A stretch of 64,000 nt of DNA, taken from positions 1-64,000 of the forward strand of contig JAJZTQ010000011.1 of NCBI GenBank assembly GCA_021848825.1. The letters run 5' to 3'. Each line of letters starts with the position of its first letter. Within the stretch, counting starts at the first letter, position 1. The position numbers were made by a program, and so were the translations under genes. Source of the DNA: Pseudomonadota bacterium (GTDB taxonomy: Bacteria > Pseudomonadota > Gammaproteobacteria > Burkholderiales > JABEVD01). Below the pieces are notes generated by a model that was given only the letters and a program-made list of their open reading frames with translations, made no database searches and was not told the DNA's origin. Shown here piece by piece: positions 14,420-23,148 of this stretch.

Positions 14420-14707
14420 ATGAAAGACATTATTTCAGTGAATAGACAATTTTTCATTCTCGCAAGAGAGCGGGCGAGAAACAAGCCAGCAGACGTGTCT
14501 TTCGATGTTGTGACAGGCTTAAGCGCATCGGCTTTGAACAGGATCGCTCAACTCGATATGGAAGAAATCGAGGTATTGGCTCAATCCGAAATAGGGCTTT
14601 TAACCCTCAGAATCTCCGAAAAGCAGATTGACACTATCTTGTCTGACATGCGTGAGAAGAAACGCACTGCCTACCTTGTCGCATCCTCACAATTGCAAAA
14701 ATCATAA
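14420..14707 (+). CDS. FlhD-like transcriptional activator subunit
   Basis: About 95 aa from ATG 14420 (GAGGAG 11 nt upstream; the GTG at 14408 is too close to it). VNRQFFILARERARNKPADV, SASALNRIAQLDMEEIEVLA and LLTLRISEKQID follow FlhD's pattern. In SXT-family elements an FlhC/FlhD-like pair (SetC/SetD) activates all transfer genes. Here no FlhC-like partner is adjacent; it may lie outside the window, or the protein may act with host FlhC. It is a likely master regulator of the tra genes. Confidence 0.6.
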   Translation: MKDIISVNRQFFILARERARNKPADVSFDVVTGLSASALNRIAQLDMEEIEVLAQSEIGLLTLRISEKQIDTILSDMREKKRTAYLVASSQLQKS

Positions 14708-14718
14708 CTGGTGACAAA

Positions 14719-15174
14719 ATGACGATGATACTGATACTGATGGCCATAAGCTTTATCGTGATTCAATCGATCAATGAAAGCCCCCGCAAGAAGCAGCATA
14801 TTGCATTATGGTTATCGTACTGCTGCACGATTCTGGGCATCACCTTGATCACCAATGCCAGAGTCGGGCTCCTTCTCTCGGTATTGACCTTCCTGATCGC
14901 CCAGCTATTCCCGCAAATCCGGGCCGCTCGTAGACGAGTAATCGCCAAAATCTTATACCCAACAGGTAGGCATTCAGTCAGAAGAAAGCGAATTCAGAGA
15001 TGGCCCCATTTCTTACATTCTATAGATACACCTAGTACGAATTCCAATATTGAGTTCGATTCTTCCTGCATGAATTCGAATTTTGGTCATGATTTCGCCC
15101 AGGGATATGGAACAGGCGTCTCTGACGGCTCGCTCGGTTCAACAATGGGGGCTGGTGCCAGTCACAAGTGGTAA
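14719..15174 (+). CDS. Small membrane protein of unknown function, 151 aa
   Basis: Hydrophobic segments at about 2-14, 28-45 and 49-66 are followed by a basic stretch (RAARRRVIAKIL) and a serine/glycine-rich tail (FAQGYGTGVSDGSLGSTMGAG). Not recognised. It lies 11 bp behind the FlhD-like gene, but its sequence gives no support for FlhC. It converges on traG with only 16 bp between the stop codons. Confidence 0.55.
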   Translation: MTMILILMAISFIVIQSINESPRKKQHIALWLSYCCTILGITLITNARVGLLLSVLTFLIAQLFPQIRAARRRVIAKILYPTGRHSVRRKRIQRWPHFLHSIDTPSTNSNIEFDSSCMNSNFGHDFAQGYGTGVSDGSLGSTMGAGASHKW

Positions 15175-15190
15175 TTGGCTTGCCGTTCGC

Positions 15191-18100
15191 CTAATTGCTT
15201 GGCGGCGGCAGGTCTCCATCATCTTTCGCTTCCACATCCCCATGCACTTGCTGTTCGCTTGGCGGCACGTATGCCTGGCCGCTTCCAAGCAAGTTTCCGA
15301 GATTTGATTTCCCAAGCGAGCTTGCCAGCTCGTCACTGACACCACTCTGTGAGCCCTCCATGTGCGATCCTGCCGGGACGGGTTGCGCTGGCATGGCAGC
15401 CTGCACTGGCGCTTCTGGCTCTGGTTGCTTCACGGCTTCCGGCGATCCTGCCGGGACGGGCTGCGAGGGCATGGCCGCCTGCACTGGCGCTTCGGGCTCG
15501 GGTTGCTTCACGGCTTCCGGCGATCCTGCCGGGGCGGGCTGCGAGGGCATGGCAGCCTGCACTGGCGCTTCGGGCTCGGGTTGCTTCACGGCTTCCGGCG
15601 ATCCTGCCGGGGCGGGCTGCGAGGGCATGGCAGCCTGCACTGGCGCTTCTGGCTCGGCGGTTTTGCCTGAGCCATCCAAAGTGTCAGTAATCAGTTTGTC
15701 GGCTTCCGAAGTCCCGACACCCACCAAGACTTGCTTGCTAAAATCCGTTTTGGCAACATTATCTGCCGTCACTTCAGCGGCTTTCTCTGCTGTGGGTTCG
15801 GCTTCTTTCACAGCAAAACGCCCTACAGCTCCAACCTCAGCCATACCGTCGCCTACAGCGAGCAAATCGATGCCTGTTTCTATCAATGCCTGCGTGTCGC
15901 TTCCCTTAAACCGTTCTGCCGCCTTCTGTTCGAAATAAGCACCACTCTCTATACCCAATTTATTTTCGGCTTCTTCGGCTAAATGATTGGTTGCATCCGG
16001 TATAACGGATGAAGCTGCATTGTGGAATGTTCTCATCACTGTGCCCGGATTATTCAGTTCTCCCAAAACGGTTCCAGAGACAGTATCCGCTGGCATACCG
16101 CCAGGCATAACCGGGTCTGTCGATGGTTTGGTGCTCGTCGTTGGCTTTGTGGCACTTGAAGTCTGATTCAGCATCCCGCCCACAGAACCAGCTATCGGAT
16201 TGGCCACATGCTGGCCAGGCGTAACCCCTGCGTCTGTTTGATCGGCCTGCACAGCGCCCTGATTACCGGCATTTGCTCCGAAAACAGCCGCTTTCCCATT
16301 TGCTGCCAGGGAATTCTTGTCGAAATCGGCCTTGATCCCCTTTTCTGTCTGCATTTGGCCGTTCACAAGCGCCTGTACATCTGCATCCATCAACTTCTCG
16401 GAAAACGCTCTCACAGTGTTCTGCATGTCCGGGTCGCCCTGGCGCATCAGCTTATCTATGTCCTGGGCGGCCATGTTGTGATAGGTATGCCCGCCGAAGG
16501 TCAGACCACCCGGTTCGCGGCTTGCCGCAATGATGCTGTTTACCACTTGCGTTGTCCGGTCATTGGTCAGGCTATTCTGGTCAGACCTGACCAATTCCGC
16601 CTTGTTCGCCAGTTCTTCCGACCGGCGCAGCTCGTTCGAGGCCGAGTTCTGGTATGTTTGAGCCTTCGCAAATCCGGCGCTGATGTCATGCGCCCCGCGA
16701 GCACCGCTGCTGTTCTTGTCGCTAAACTGGAGACCCCTGATTGCGTTGAGCGCATTGCTGGTCTGTTGAGTCAGGCTATGCTGGGTTGCATAATCGCTCG
16801 CTTCCTGCGCCACATGATCGGCTTCAGTCTTACTCATGCCTTGTGCCCTCAGTTCCGCGCTGATTATTGGCGTGGCCAACCCAGCCGATGCCATTGCGGT
16901 AACGGTCGTCGCCTGAGATTGGGTGAGCCCGTTGGCAGTCGTTAGTTTATGGGTCATCGTTTGCATCGCCTGGTTAGCGTTGCTGATGGTTCCCATCCTT
17001 TGCAGGTTGTCTCCACTGATCAGATCGGAGTCATGGCCATGCTGCTGAATGAAGCTGCTGATGTCGTTCCAATTCGATGCCCACTGGGTTCCGGCCTGCT
17101 GCCCGGATGAAACGGCACTGGAAAATGCCGTCTTCGATTCCGTTGCCAGTTTCGCTGCATAGGCGGAACCACTTTCCGCCTTGAAGTTCATGCTGTCGCT
17201 GGCAACGCCCTTGTCATAGGTGCGTGTCCCATTAGCAGCGATGTTTGTGATCGATCCATTGTCGTTGACATGCTGTTGAAGCCCTGCGCCAGCCGTGACA
17301 TGAGGGGCGGCATTCACCTGCCCGTTCTGGAAGTTTCCCTCGGCCATCTGGGTGGCCAGCTTCTCGACGGAATGGGGCGGGCTGGCCAGGCTGCCAATGG
17401 CCTGAAGCCCTATCTCCCCACCTTTCACGATTCCCCAGGCAATGGGCGGAATCGCCACCACCAGCATGCCCGCAATGGCCTGGTCGGACACGCTGCTCGA
17501 CGTAATCCACTGCTGATACTGCAACGCCATCGCGTTGCCCTGCGTGGCATTTCCCCAATATGCCGCATGGACGTTCATCATATAGTTGACCACGGCATAG
17601 AGCGGCGGCCAGAGCTGAATCCACACCAGGCTCTTCACGTATCCTGCGAGGACGGCAAGCGCCTTGTGCCCGGCAACCACGATGAAGATGAGGATGATCG
17701 GGAAAATCGCATACTGGATCAGCTCAATGGCATTCCTGACTTTCGGCATGGAGCTTTGGGCAATGTTCGCCATGGCGATATAGCTGGAATTGGTTTGCCG
17801 GAAGCCTTCCGATTGGGTCAGGCATTCAGTGGCCAGCGCTGTATTCGAGGTTTGCGCAAGCATGTTGCAGTGCGCGTCGATGATGGCATTTGACACCATC
17901 CCCTGCTGCACGGCGGCATTGGCTGATGTTGCAATACCATAGAAATAGCTTGCCGAATCGACGATGGTGTTGCTCATGGAATTCACTGCAAGAGCTTGCG
18001 AGGTCGTCTGAGATAATTCCGATACCGCAAGCTGCTGAAGCGTGGCGGGCACTTCAGATGTCGTCAGCCTTGTGTTCAGATCGTTGTACGCTGCCGGGCA

Positions 18101-18730
18101 ATTTACAGTCCCAACCGTGGAGAGCGTCACATAGAGGCCAGGATTGGTGTTTCCCAGCAAGCTCCATATATTGCTCGATGAATTGATCTGATCTTGCGTG
18201 AGGGTGCCGTTCAGGATGTCCGGGACCAGGCATTGCGAATAATAGTTGTTGAAATCGTTCTGCCAGGCAACGGTTGCAGGTTTGAGGTAATCGAGTTCCT
18301 TCTGAACACGTTGGCCGAACATCATGCCGTTCGCCTCGAAGTTCAAGTCGCTTGGCAAGGCATAGACCGTTTCATAGGCTGACGTGAGCCAATAACCAAT
18401 TGTGCTGACACTGGAAGCGATGGCCGCGAGCCCGATGGGGACATTGGAAATGACGGCAGGCGGATTCGTTCCTGTCTTATCGACAAGTTGCACTGTGGCC
18501 TTTGGCGCGAGCAGGAATCCGTTGAAGAGTGCCGCCATAAGCGTCCACTGCCAAAATTCGTCCATTCTGCCCCGACCGGACAGCACTGCCATGGCGAGAG
18601 CCATCATGGCAACCAAGGCAAGAAACCTGATTGCTCCGCCGTAATCAGCGCTCCCAACCAAAGCGGCGATGGCGTTGAAGACGCCTGTGAGTTCGGTGAT
18701 GTTCCAGTAGCTGTAGATGGTGTAGATCAC
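15191..18730 (-). CDS. traG: TraG, F-type mating-pair stabilisation protein
   Basis: 1179 aa, larger than F TraG (about 940). The N-terminal 450 residues hold several membrane spans (ALVAMMALAMAVLS, AIFPIILIFIVVAGHKALAV) matching the TraG N-terminal family required for pilus assembly. The long hydrophilic C-terminal part would act in mating-pair stabilisation and, in F/SXT types, entry exclusion. Near the end there are four copies of a 26-residue Pro/Ala-rich repeat. It is the last gene of the traN-orf-traH-traG operon, 11 bp after traH. Confidence 0.9.
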   Translation of the reverse strand: MIYTIYSYWNITELTGVFNAIAALVGSADYGGAIRFLALVAMMALAMAVLSGRGRMDEFWQWTLMAALFNGFLLAPKATVQLVDKTGTNPPAVISNVPIGLAAIASSVSTIGYWLTSAYETVYALPSDLNFEANGMMFGQRVQKELDYLKPATVAWQNDFNNYYSQCLVPDILNGTLTQDQINSSSNIWSLLGNTNPGLYVTLSTVGTVNCPAAYNDLNTRLTTSEVPATLQQLAVSELSQTTSQALAVNSMSNTIVDSASYFYGIATSANAAVQQGMVSNAIIDAHCNMLAQTSNTALATECLTQSEGFRQTNSSYIAMANIAQSSMPKVRNAIELIQYAIFPIILIFIVVAGHKALAVLAGYVKSLVWIQLWPPLYAVVNYMMNVHAAYWGNATQGNAMALQYQQWITSSSVSDQAIAGMLVVAIPPIAWGIVKGGEIGLQAIGSLASPPHSVEKLATQMAEGNFQNGQVNAAPHVTAGAGLQQHVNDNGSITNIAANGTRTYDKGVASDSMNFKAESGSAYAAKLATESKTAFSSAVSSGQQAGTQWASNWNDISSFIQQHGHDSDLISGDNLQRMGTISNANQAMQTMTHKLTTANGLTQSQATTVTAMASAGLATPIISAELRAQGMSKTEADHVAQEASDYATQHSLTQQTSNALNAIRGLQFSDKNSSGARGAHDISAGFAKAQTYQNSASNELRRSEELANKAELVRSDQNSLTNDRTTQVVNSIIAASREPGGLTFGGHTYHNMAAQDIDKLMRQGDPDMQNTVRAFSEKLMDADVQALVNGQMQTEKGIKADFDKNSLAANGKAAVFGANAGNQGAVQADQTDAGVTPGQHVANPIAGSVGGMLNQTSSATKPTTSTKPSTDPVMPGGMPADTVSGTVLGELNNPGTVMRTFHNAASSVIPDATNHLAEEAENKLGIESGAYFEQKAAERFKGSDTQALIETGIDLLAVGDGMAEVGAVGRFAVKEAEPTAEKAAEVTADNVAKTDFSKQVLVGVGTSEADKLITDTLDGSGKTAEPEAPVQAAMPSQPAPAGSPEAVKQPEPEAPVQAAMPSQPAPAGSPEAVKQPEPEAPVQAAMPSQPVPAGSPEAVKQPEPEAPVQAAMPAQPVPAGSHMEGSQSGVSDELASSLGKSNLGNLLGSGQAYVPPSEQQVHGDVEAKDDGDLPPPSN
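15366..15660 (-). repeat. Four 78-bp tandem repeats in traG
   Basis: CTGCACTGG recurs at 15401, 15479, 15557 and 15635, an exact 78-bp period. Each unit encodes EAPVQAAMPSQPAPAGSPEA plus VKQPEP. The copies are nearly identical, so the copy number is probably variable. Confidence 0.9.
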
Positions 18731-18741
18731 ATTACCCCCTG

Positions 18742-20154
18742 CTATCGGCTGAATTTCATGACGGAGCTTTGAATTGATGGCGATAATGCACCCATCATTT
18801 CATCGTTGATCTTCTTCATGTTTTGCTGAAGAGTGATGGTCGATGCAATCCTGGTGTATTCGGCCTGATACTTGATGGTGGCGAGCTGCAACTGTTTATC
18901 GATTTGCGCGGTCAGGAGTTTGTTGGCATCAATTACATCCGTTGCGTGGGCTGTCGTGGAATTTGTCGCAAGCACGGCCTGGATGTTTTGCAGAACGGAA
19001 ATCATCCACTTGTAGGCGAGATCAATGGCGATCACCTGTGAATAGTCAGCCGCGAGCGCCGGATTATTGTTCATCGCGGCAATCCTGGCCAGCTTGTACA
19101 GCGGAATCGTCGTATTCGTGAACAGCGTCATGTCGCTGGTGCTGAAGTTCTGGGCTGCCCGATTCTGAATATTGATCATCCCTGCCGTGATCGTCTTGCT
19201 GACCTCATAGGAAAGCGAATCGGCATTTTTCGCTTGTGCCGTAGGATTCATGCAACCAGGCGATGGATCGCATTGCAGCACCATCAGCGATGTCGTTGTC
19301 TGAACGGACGGATCGCCAATAAAATCGTCGAGTGACAAATTGGTCGGCGGCACATAGGACCATTGTGCATCATGACCCGGATTCGATGCATCCCCGGCAG
19401 GGCGAATGATTATGGCTCCCGTCAGTCCCATCATGAGAGGATACAAATCGGTTGGAACGTTCGACTTTTGCAGAGCGGCATAGACGATGTTCCCCGGATT
19501 CAATTCGGCGCTCAGATTCGGATCGGCGGCAGAGGCCGCTTTCCTGGCCTGAATCTTCGCCTGTTCAGATTGATTCCATTGGTTCAGCGCATCGGCTGCA
19601 TCCTGGAAAAGATTTGTAGAAGCCGCTGTTCCCTGGGCTGTGGCCTGTTCCTTGTTGTCGGTGATCGCCGAGCCAACCGCGTTGACGATGCCCTCGGCGG
19701 CATGACATGAAGTGGTATTCAGGCTGTTTATCTTCGCAGCCGCATCTTGAAGATATTGCAGCAGATCGGCCATTTCGCCCGATGCCGACTTGATGGCCAG
19801 CATGAAAGCATAGTTGACGGCGTTGTTTCCAATGTTTCGGAAAAGAGCGGTCAACTGAGAGGAATTGATGAAAGAGAACGACCCGGCAAACGCATCAATG
19901 CCGCCGCAACCTGCCGTAATGCTGGGCGGGGCAAATGCGGCAATCTGATAATTTTGATTCGGCGTGCGGACGAACAAATTGCCCCCCGTGTAGGTGGTCG
20001 AAGTCTGGCCGTTCACCACCTGAGCCCCGGTAACATTGCTGTATCCGCCCATGCTGTTGAACCAAGACTGCATTTCAGACTGCACGTCAGCGGTGGCGAT
20101 AGAGCTTGCAAAAAGACCGGCGATGAGAGTTGCGGTAAGCGTTTTCTTGAACAT
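18742..20154 (-). CDS. traH: TraH, F-type conjugative pilus assembly protein
   Basis: 470 aa with signal peptide MFKKTLTATLIAGLFASSIATA. The motif region GCGGIDAFAGSFSFINSSQL is characteristic of TraH, as is the position directly before traG. TraH is a periplasmic/outer-membrane component needed for pilus extension in F-type type IV secretion. The C-terminal third is rich in helices likely to form coiled coil. It lies 18 bp after the small exported protein gene. Confidence 0.92.
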   Translation of the reverse strand: MFKKTLTATLIAGLFASSIATADVQSEMQSWFNSMGGYSNVTGAQVVNGQTSTTYTGGNLFVRTPNQNYQIAAFAPPSITAGCGGIDAFAGSFSFINSSQLTALFRNIGNNAVNYAFMLAIKSASGEMADLLQYLQDAAAKINSLNTTSCHAAEGIVNAVGSAITDNKEQATAQGTAASTNLFQDAADALNQWNQSEQAKIQARKAASAADPNLSAELNPGNIVYAALQKSNVPTDLYPLMMGLTGAIIIRPAGDASNPGHDAQWSYVPPTNLSLDDFIGDPSVQTTTSLMVLQCDPSPGCMNPTAQAKNADSLSYEVSKTITAGMINIQNRAAQNFSTSDMTLFTNTTIPLYKLARIAAMNNNPALAADYSQVIAIDLAYKWMISVLQNIQAVLATNSTTAHATDVIDANKLLTAQIDKQLQLATIKYQAEYTRIASTITLQQNMKKINDEMMGALSPSIQSSVMKFSR

Positions 20155-20172
20155 GATTTTTCCTTTTCAGAT

Positions 20173-20592
20173 TTACATGCCTTGTTTAAGCATCGGCACA
20201 ATCTTGCCAATGTCCATCCCTTCAAGCGGTGGCTCGCCGTTCTTGCAGTAGTTGATCCCGATGTTCATGGCAAAAGTAATCGGCTTTACTTTTATGTCGA
20301 GGACATTTGCCTGTTCAAATCGAAGATTAAGTCGGCTGCAACCAGGCTGATTGAATTGCCTGATGGTGGTCACGGTTGCGATCACAGGTGCGGTAGACCT
20401 GGTAGTTGCCCTGAATTTCCCTGCAATGGGGCCGATCATTTCGCCCTGGATCGTCGCGCCCGGATTATCGAGCGCCTGAAGCAGCAATGGCTTCACGCTG
20501 GCGTACTGATCAAGGTTAGATGCAAGGGATATGCTGCTAGCCATAAGCAGCCCTATTCCAAGCACGATCATTGTTAACGGTGATTTGTTCAT
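20173..20592 (-). CDS. Exported protein of the transfer operon, 139 aa
   Basis: Signal peptide MNKSPLTMIVLGIGLLMASS with likely cleavage after LAS. The mature domain (ATIQGEMIGPIAGKFRATTR) looks beta-rich and has two cysteines, but no thioredoxin CxxC, so it is not a TrbB/TraF-type disulfide protein despite occupying the slot between traN and traH. Not recognised beyond its operon context; it is probably an accessory mating-pair or pilus-assembly protein. Confidence 0.7.
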   Translation of the reverse strand: MNKSPLTMIVLGIGLLMASSISLASNLDQYASVKPLLLQALDNPGATIQGEMIGPIAGKFRATTRSTAPVIATVTTIRQFNQPGCSRLNLRFEQANVLDIKVKPITFAMNIGINYCKNGEPPLEGMDIGKIVPMLKQGM

Positions 20593-20621
20593 GTCGCTGT
20601 CCTTTCAAATGATTCGAAAAA

Positions 20622-22409
20622 TCACTGGTGCCCCAGGTTGTAGTAGTTCTGGATTTTTTGCTGGATCACGCCGGTCGCGTTCTGGGTGATTCCGGCCTGG
20701 TTCGGCCCCGTGACTGAGGCCATGATTTGCGCGGTGAACTGTGACAAATCGATCTTGGAGAAATCGATTTGCTGGAACTGCGCCGTGGTCAGGCCGGAGC
20801 AATCCGGCGACTGGGCGCTGCCATACCCCTTGCCGATCTGCGCCCTTCCCTGCTCTTCGATGATCTTGGCCAGGAGGCTGTTGTAGCAGCAATAGGAATT
20901 GGTGTTCTCGATGCAGATCGAACCGACAAGCAGGTTCAAGCTTTGCGAGCAATACGTCCCGACATAGGTGCAGAGGTTTTGTCCCTGCTTCAACCCAAGC
21001 ATCTGTTCGTCATTGTTACAGCTCGTCAAATCCTGAATGACGGCGATCACAACCACGGCGGCGAAAGCGTAGGGGTTGAAAGATACTGTAAAATTTGCCC
21101 CCAGCGTCCCTGGAGCACCCAAAGCGGTGCTCATAGTTGCTGAGTTGTACGCACTAGTGAGTGACGAAAATAAACTCGGAGCAATCGTGGTTGTCGTCGT
21201 AGTGCTCACTGCCCCAACCGCAAAACCCGTATAGGAAATTGAAACCCCATACAATCCAAGCGATGGCGTGAAGCTGCTTAGGGTATTTCCAGCAGCCCCC
21301 GTCAGCGCCTTGAAACCGTTCTGGAGCATTTGCGGTGAATTGTTGTAAAGCGAGTCATATGTGTACCTGCTCCCAGCTGACAACGCTTCACCGCCAACAT
21401 TTAGTGCCAGCCCCAGGACCGCATTGTTGCTGTAACCCGATCCCCCGCCATTCGTCTTGCAACAATTGGCGAGCCCGAACAAGCGAATTCGGCAGCTATC
21501 GGCCTCCCCTGAGAAAATCACCCCGTTCTGGTTGTAGACACCACCCTGCCGACCGGCTTCCATGAGGGCTGTTGCCGTGGCAAAGGCGGTATCGTTCGGG
21601 TGGCCCGTGTTGAAGCAGTTTCCGCCCTGACAAAATGATGTTCCACTGCAATCGGCTGTCGTGGTCGTCGTCGCTGGCGAAGTCATGCAGTTATAGGTTT
21701 GCTGGTTTACCGCGCATGATCCATTCGGCAGGGTGTTGACGCAGTTCGATGACTGAGGCGAGCAATTCGGATTTGAGGAATACTGGCCGCAATCGCTTGT
21801 GGTGGTTCCGTCAGTGCAGGCATAGGTGGTTGTCTGCTGGTAGCAGCCATCGGGAGCTGCGGCAGTCGGGCTGATCCCTGGCGGCAGTGGCGGCGATGGC
21901 GTTGTGGACGTGCAAGTTGACGATGCAATTGAACAATTCGAACTCGTCGCAGATGGGCAGGTAGACGTGTCATAGCCTGTCGAGACAAGCGTATAGGTAT
22001 CGGCGAGCTGCACGGTATTCGTCGGAGCAGTTGGCATGGACGAGCTATTGCACTGATAAGACTGCGTGTACTGCATGCAGCCGGTGCCGAAAGTGACATC
22101 CATCTGCGAGCAAACGGAACTGGTTTGCCAGCATGCAGGAGCGGCATTGATGAGCGGTTGACAGTAGTTCACCGCGTTAGGTTTGATGCAGTTGTAGGTA
22201 TCCTGGTATTTCCAACAAGTTGCTGAGGTTGGAATGGCTCCTGCGGGTAACGGCACGCCTGCAAGACAAACCTGATATCCTGAAATCGTTTTACATGGCG
22301 TCGAGTCCACGCAAGTTGTGCCGGTTTTCTGGCACGTGGCCGCATCAGCGGCTACGCACCACAGAAGCCCCAGTGCCACGAGTGCGGCGAGAAAGCGAAT
22401 CATGGCCAT
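20622..22409 (-). CDS. traN: TraN, mating-pair stabilisation adhesin
   Basis: 595 aa from ATG 22409, which restores a signal peptide (MIRFLAALVALGLLWCVAAD); the track's 22 extra residues overlap the upstream gene out of frame. It is very cysteine-rich, with repeated motifs such as CQKTGTTCVDSTPC, a low-complexity Thr/Ser/Pro region and a conserved CCKTNGGG and CYNSLLAKIIEEQGR-type end. TraN is the outer-membrane protein that recognises recipient surface structures. The start overlaps the stop of the 74-aa ORF. Confidence 0.9.
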   Translation of the reverse strand: MAMIRFLAALVALGLLWCVAADAATCQKTGTTCVDSTPCKTISGYQVCLAGVPLPAGAIPTSATCWKYQDTYNCIKPNAVNYCQPLINAAPACWQTSSVCSQMDVTFGTGCMQYTQSYQCNSSSMPTAPTNTVQLADTYTLVSTGYDTSTCPSATSSNCSIASSTCTSTTPSPPLPPGISPTAAAPDGCYQQTTTYACTDGTTTSDCGQYSSNPNCSPQSSNCVNTLPNGSCAVNQQTYNCMTSPATTTTTADCSGTSFCQGGNCFNTGHPNDTAFATATALMEAGRQGGVYNQNGVIFSGEADSCRIRLFGLANCCKTNGGGSGYSNNAVLGLALNVGGEALSAGSRYTYDSLYNNSPQMLQNGFKALTGAAGNTLSSFTPSLGLYGVSISYTGFAVGAVSTTTTTTIAPSLFSSLTSAYNSATMSTALGAPGTLGANFTVSFNPYAFAAVVVIAVIQDLTSCNNDEQMLGLKQGQNLCTYVGTYCSQSLNLLVGSICIENTNSYCCYNSLLAKIIEEQGRAQIGKGYGSAQSPDCSGLTTAQFQQIDFSKIDLSQFTAQIMASVTGPNQAGITQNATGVIQQKIQNYYNLGHQ

Positions 22410-22624
22410 AGTCCCATCACGATGGCTTCGACGATGACGCAAATCGTCATGGTGCCTATCCCTCGCCACATCCATAAATTGAATGCCTCATCGAATCGGC
22501 GAGATACACCTTCCGGGTCGGCCTCCCATTCCGCATTTGCGCGGTCCAAATAGTCATGAAATCGCCGGATTTCCGCTGCAATGGCCGACCCGACTGCCCA
22601 GGCTGATTGTTTGAGTTTTTTCAT
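22400..22624 (-). CDS. Small membrane-anchored protein, 74 aa
   Basis: ATG 22624 follows GAGAGG. The soluble N-terminal part (RRFHDYLDRANAEWEADPEG) is followed by a C-terminal hydrophobic segment (TMTICVIVEAIVMGLW). The stop overlaps traN's start, so it belongs to the transfer operon. The function is unknown. Confidence 0.6.
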   Translation of the reverse strand: MKKLKQSAWAVGSAIAAEIRRFHDYLDRANAEWEADPEGVSRRFDEAFNLWMWRGIGTMTICVIVEAIVMGLWP

Positions 22625-22673
22625 GGTTTTTCCTCTCAGTTTTCAAATGGACAAGATGCTTGTTGGCAAACGA

Positions 22674-22868
22674 TCAATGAACCTTTCTCGAAAGCTCGAT
22701 CAAAATATCGATACGACACATGACCAACTCATCAAATAGCAAATCCAAAAGTTCGGCCACCATACGTAATTCAGGGGATGCGCTGGTTCGCATCCGGGTG
22801 ATGGCACTGCTTAACTGTCTGAAGAGTCGATCTTCGCGGTCGAGGGTATCAAGTGGGTCAAGCGCCAT
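22674..22868 (-). CDS. Conserved small protein, 64 aa, paralogue of the ORF at 13344
   Basis: ATG 22868 gives the best spacing from AAGGA. The peptide is all-helical (DPLDTLDREDRLFRQLSSAI) with LLDLLFDEL and MCR, like the 63-aa protein at 13344. One paralogue opens each of the element's two oppositely oriented gene clusters. The function is unknown. Confidence 0.65.
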   Translation of the reverse strand: MALDPLDTLDREDRLFRQLSSAITRMRTSASPELRMVAELLDLLFDELVMCRIDILIELSRKVH

Positions 22869-22901
22869 GATCATTCATCCTTGGTCGGCAAAAAGAACAT
22901 T

Positions 22902-23148
22902 TATCCACTAGGGCATCGCCTCCAACTATCGGGAAAGATAGAGGGAAAAACCTAACGGCATAACCTATCGGTTTAGGGGGGGGCCAAAATAACGAATCCC
23001 GGTGGACCGATTTAACGTAATTTCGAGGCGTGCGGTGGCCCGATTTAACGAAATACGGGGGTCGGAAATAACGTGGATAACTTCCGCCGCCCACAGCCTT
23101 GTTCACATTCTTGATAGGTGAATGCATAGGGGGTCCGATTTATCGATC
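22902..23148. other. Candidate vegetative origin: iterons and DnaA boxes
   Basis: Five 20-bp iteron-like repeats start near 22975, 23001, 23034, 23057 and 23129; on the minus strand they follow CGTTAAATCGGNCCNCC. The last one overlaps the stop codon of the initiator gene. DnaA-box-like TTATCCAC occurs at about 22907 (plus strand) and, on the minus strand, at about 23072-23080 in GTGGATAA. Iterons downstream of a RepA-type gene are a standard plasmid origin layout. Confidence 0.72.

Noticed and set aside
14719-15174. FlhC partner for the FlhD-like protein
   Set aside because: The protein is hydrophobic with two or three membrane segments and lacks the FlhC zinc cysteines.
15366-15660. Possible CRISPR or minisatellite outside genes
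   Set aside because: The 78-bp repeats are contiguous and in frame within traG.
20173-20592. TraF or TrbB-like disulfide isomerase
   Set aside because: Position fits but there is no CxxC or thioredoxin-like pattern, and the protein is too short for TraF.
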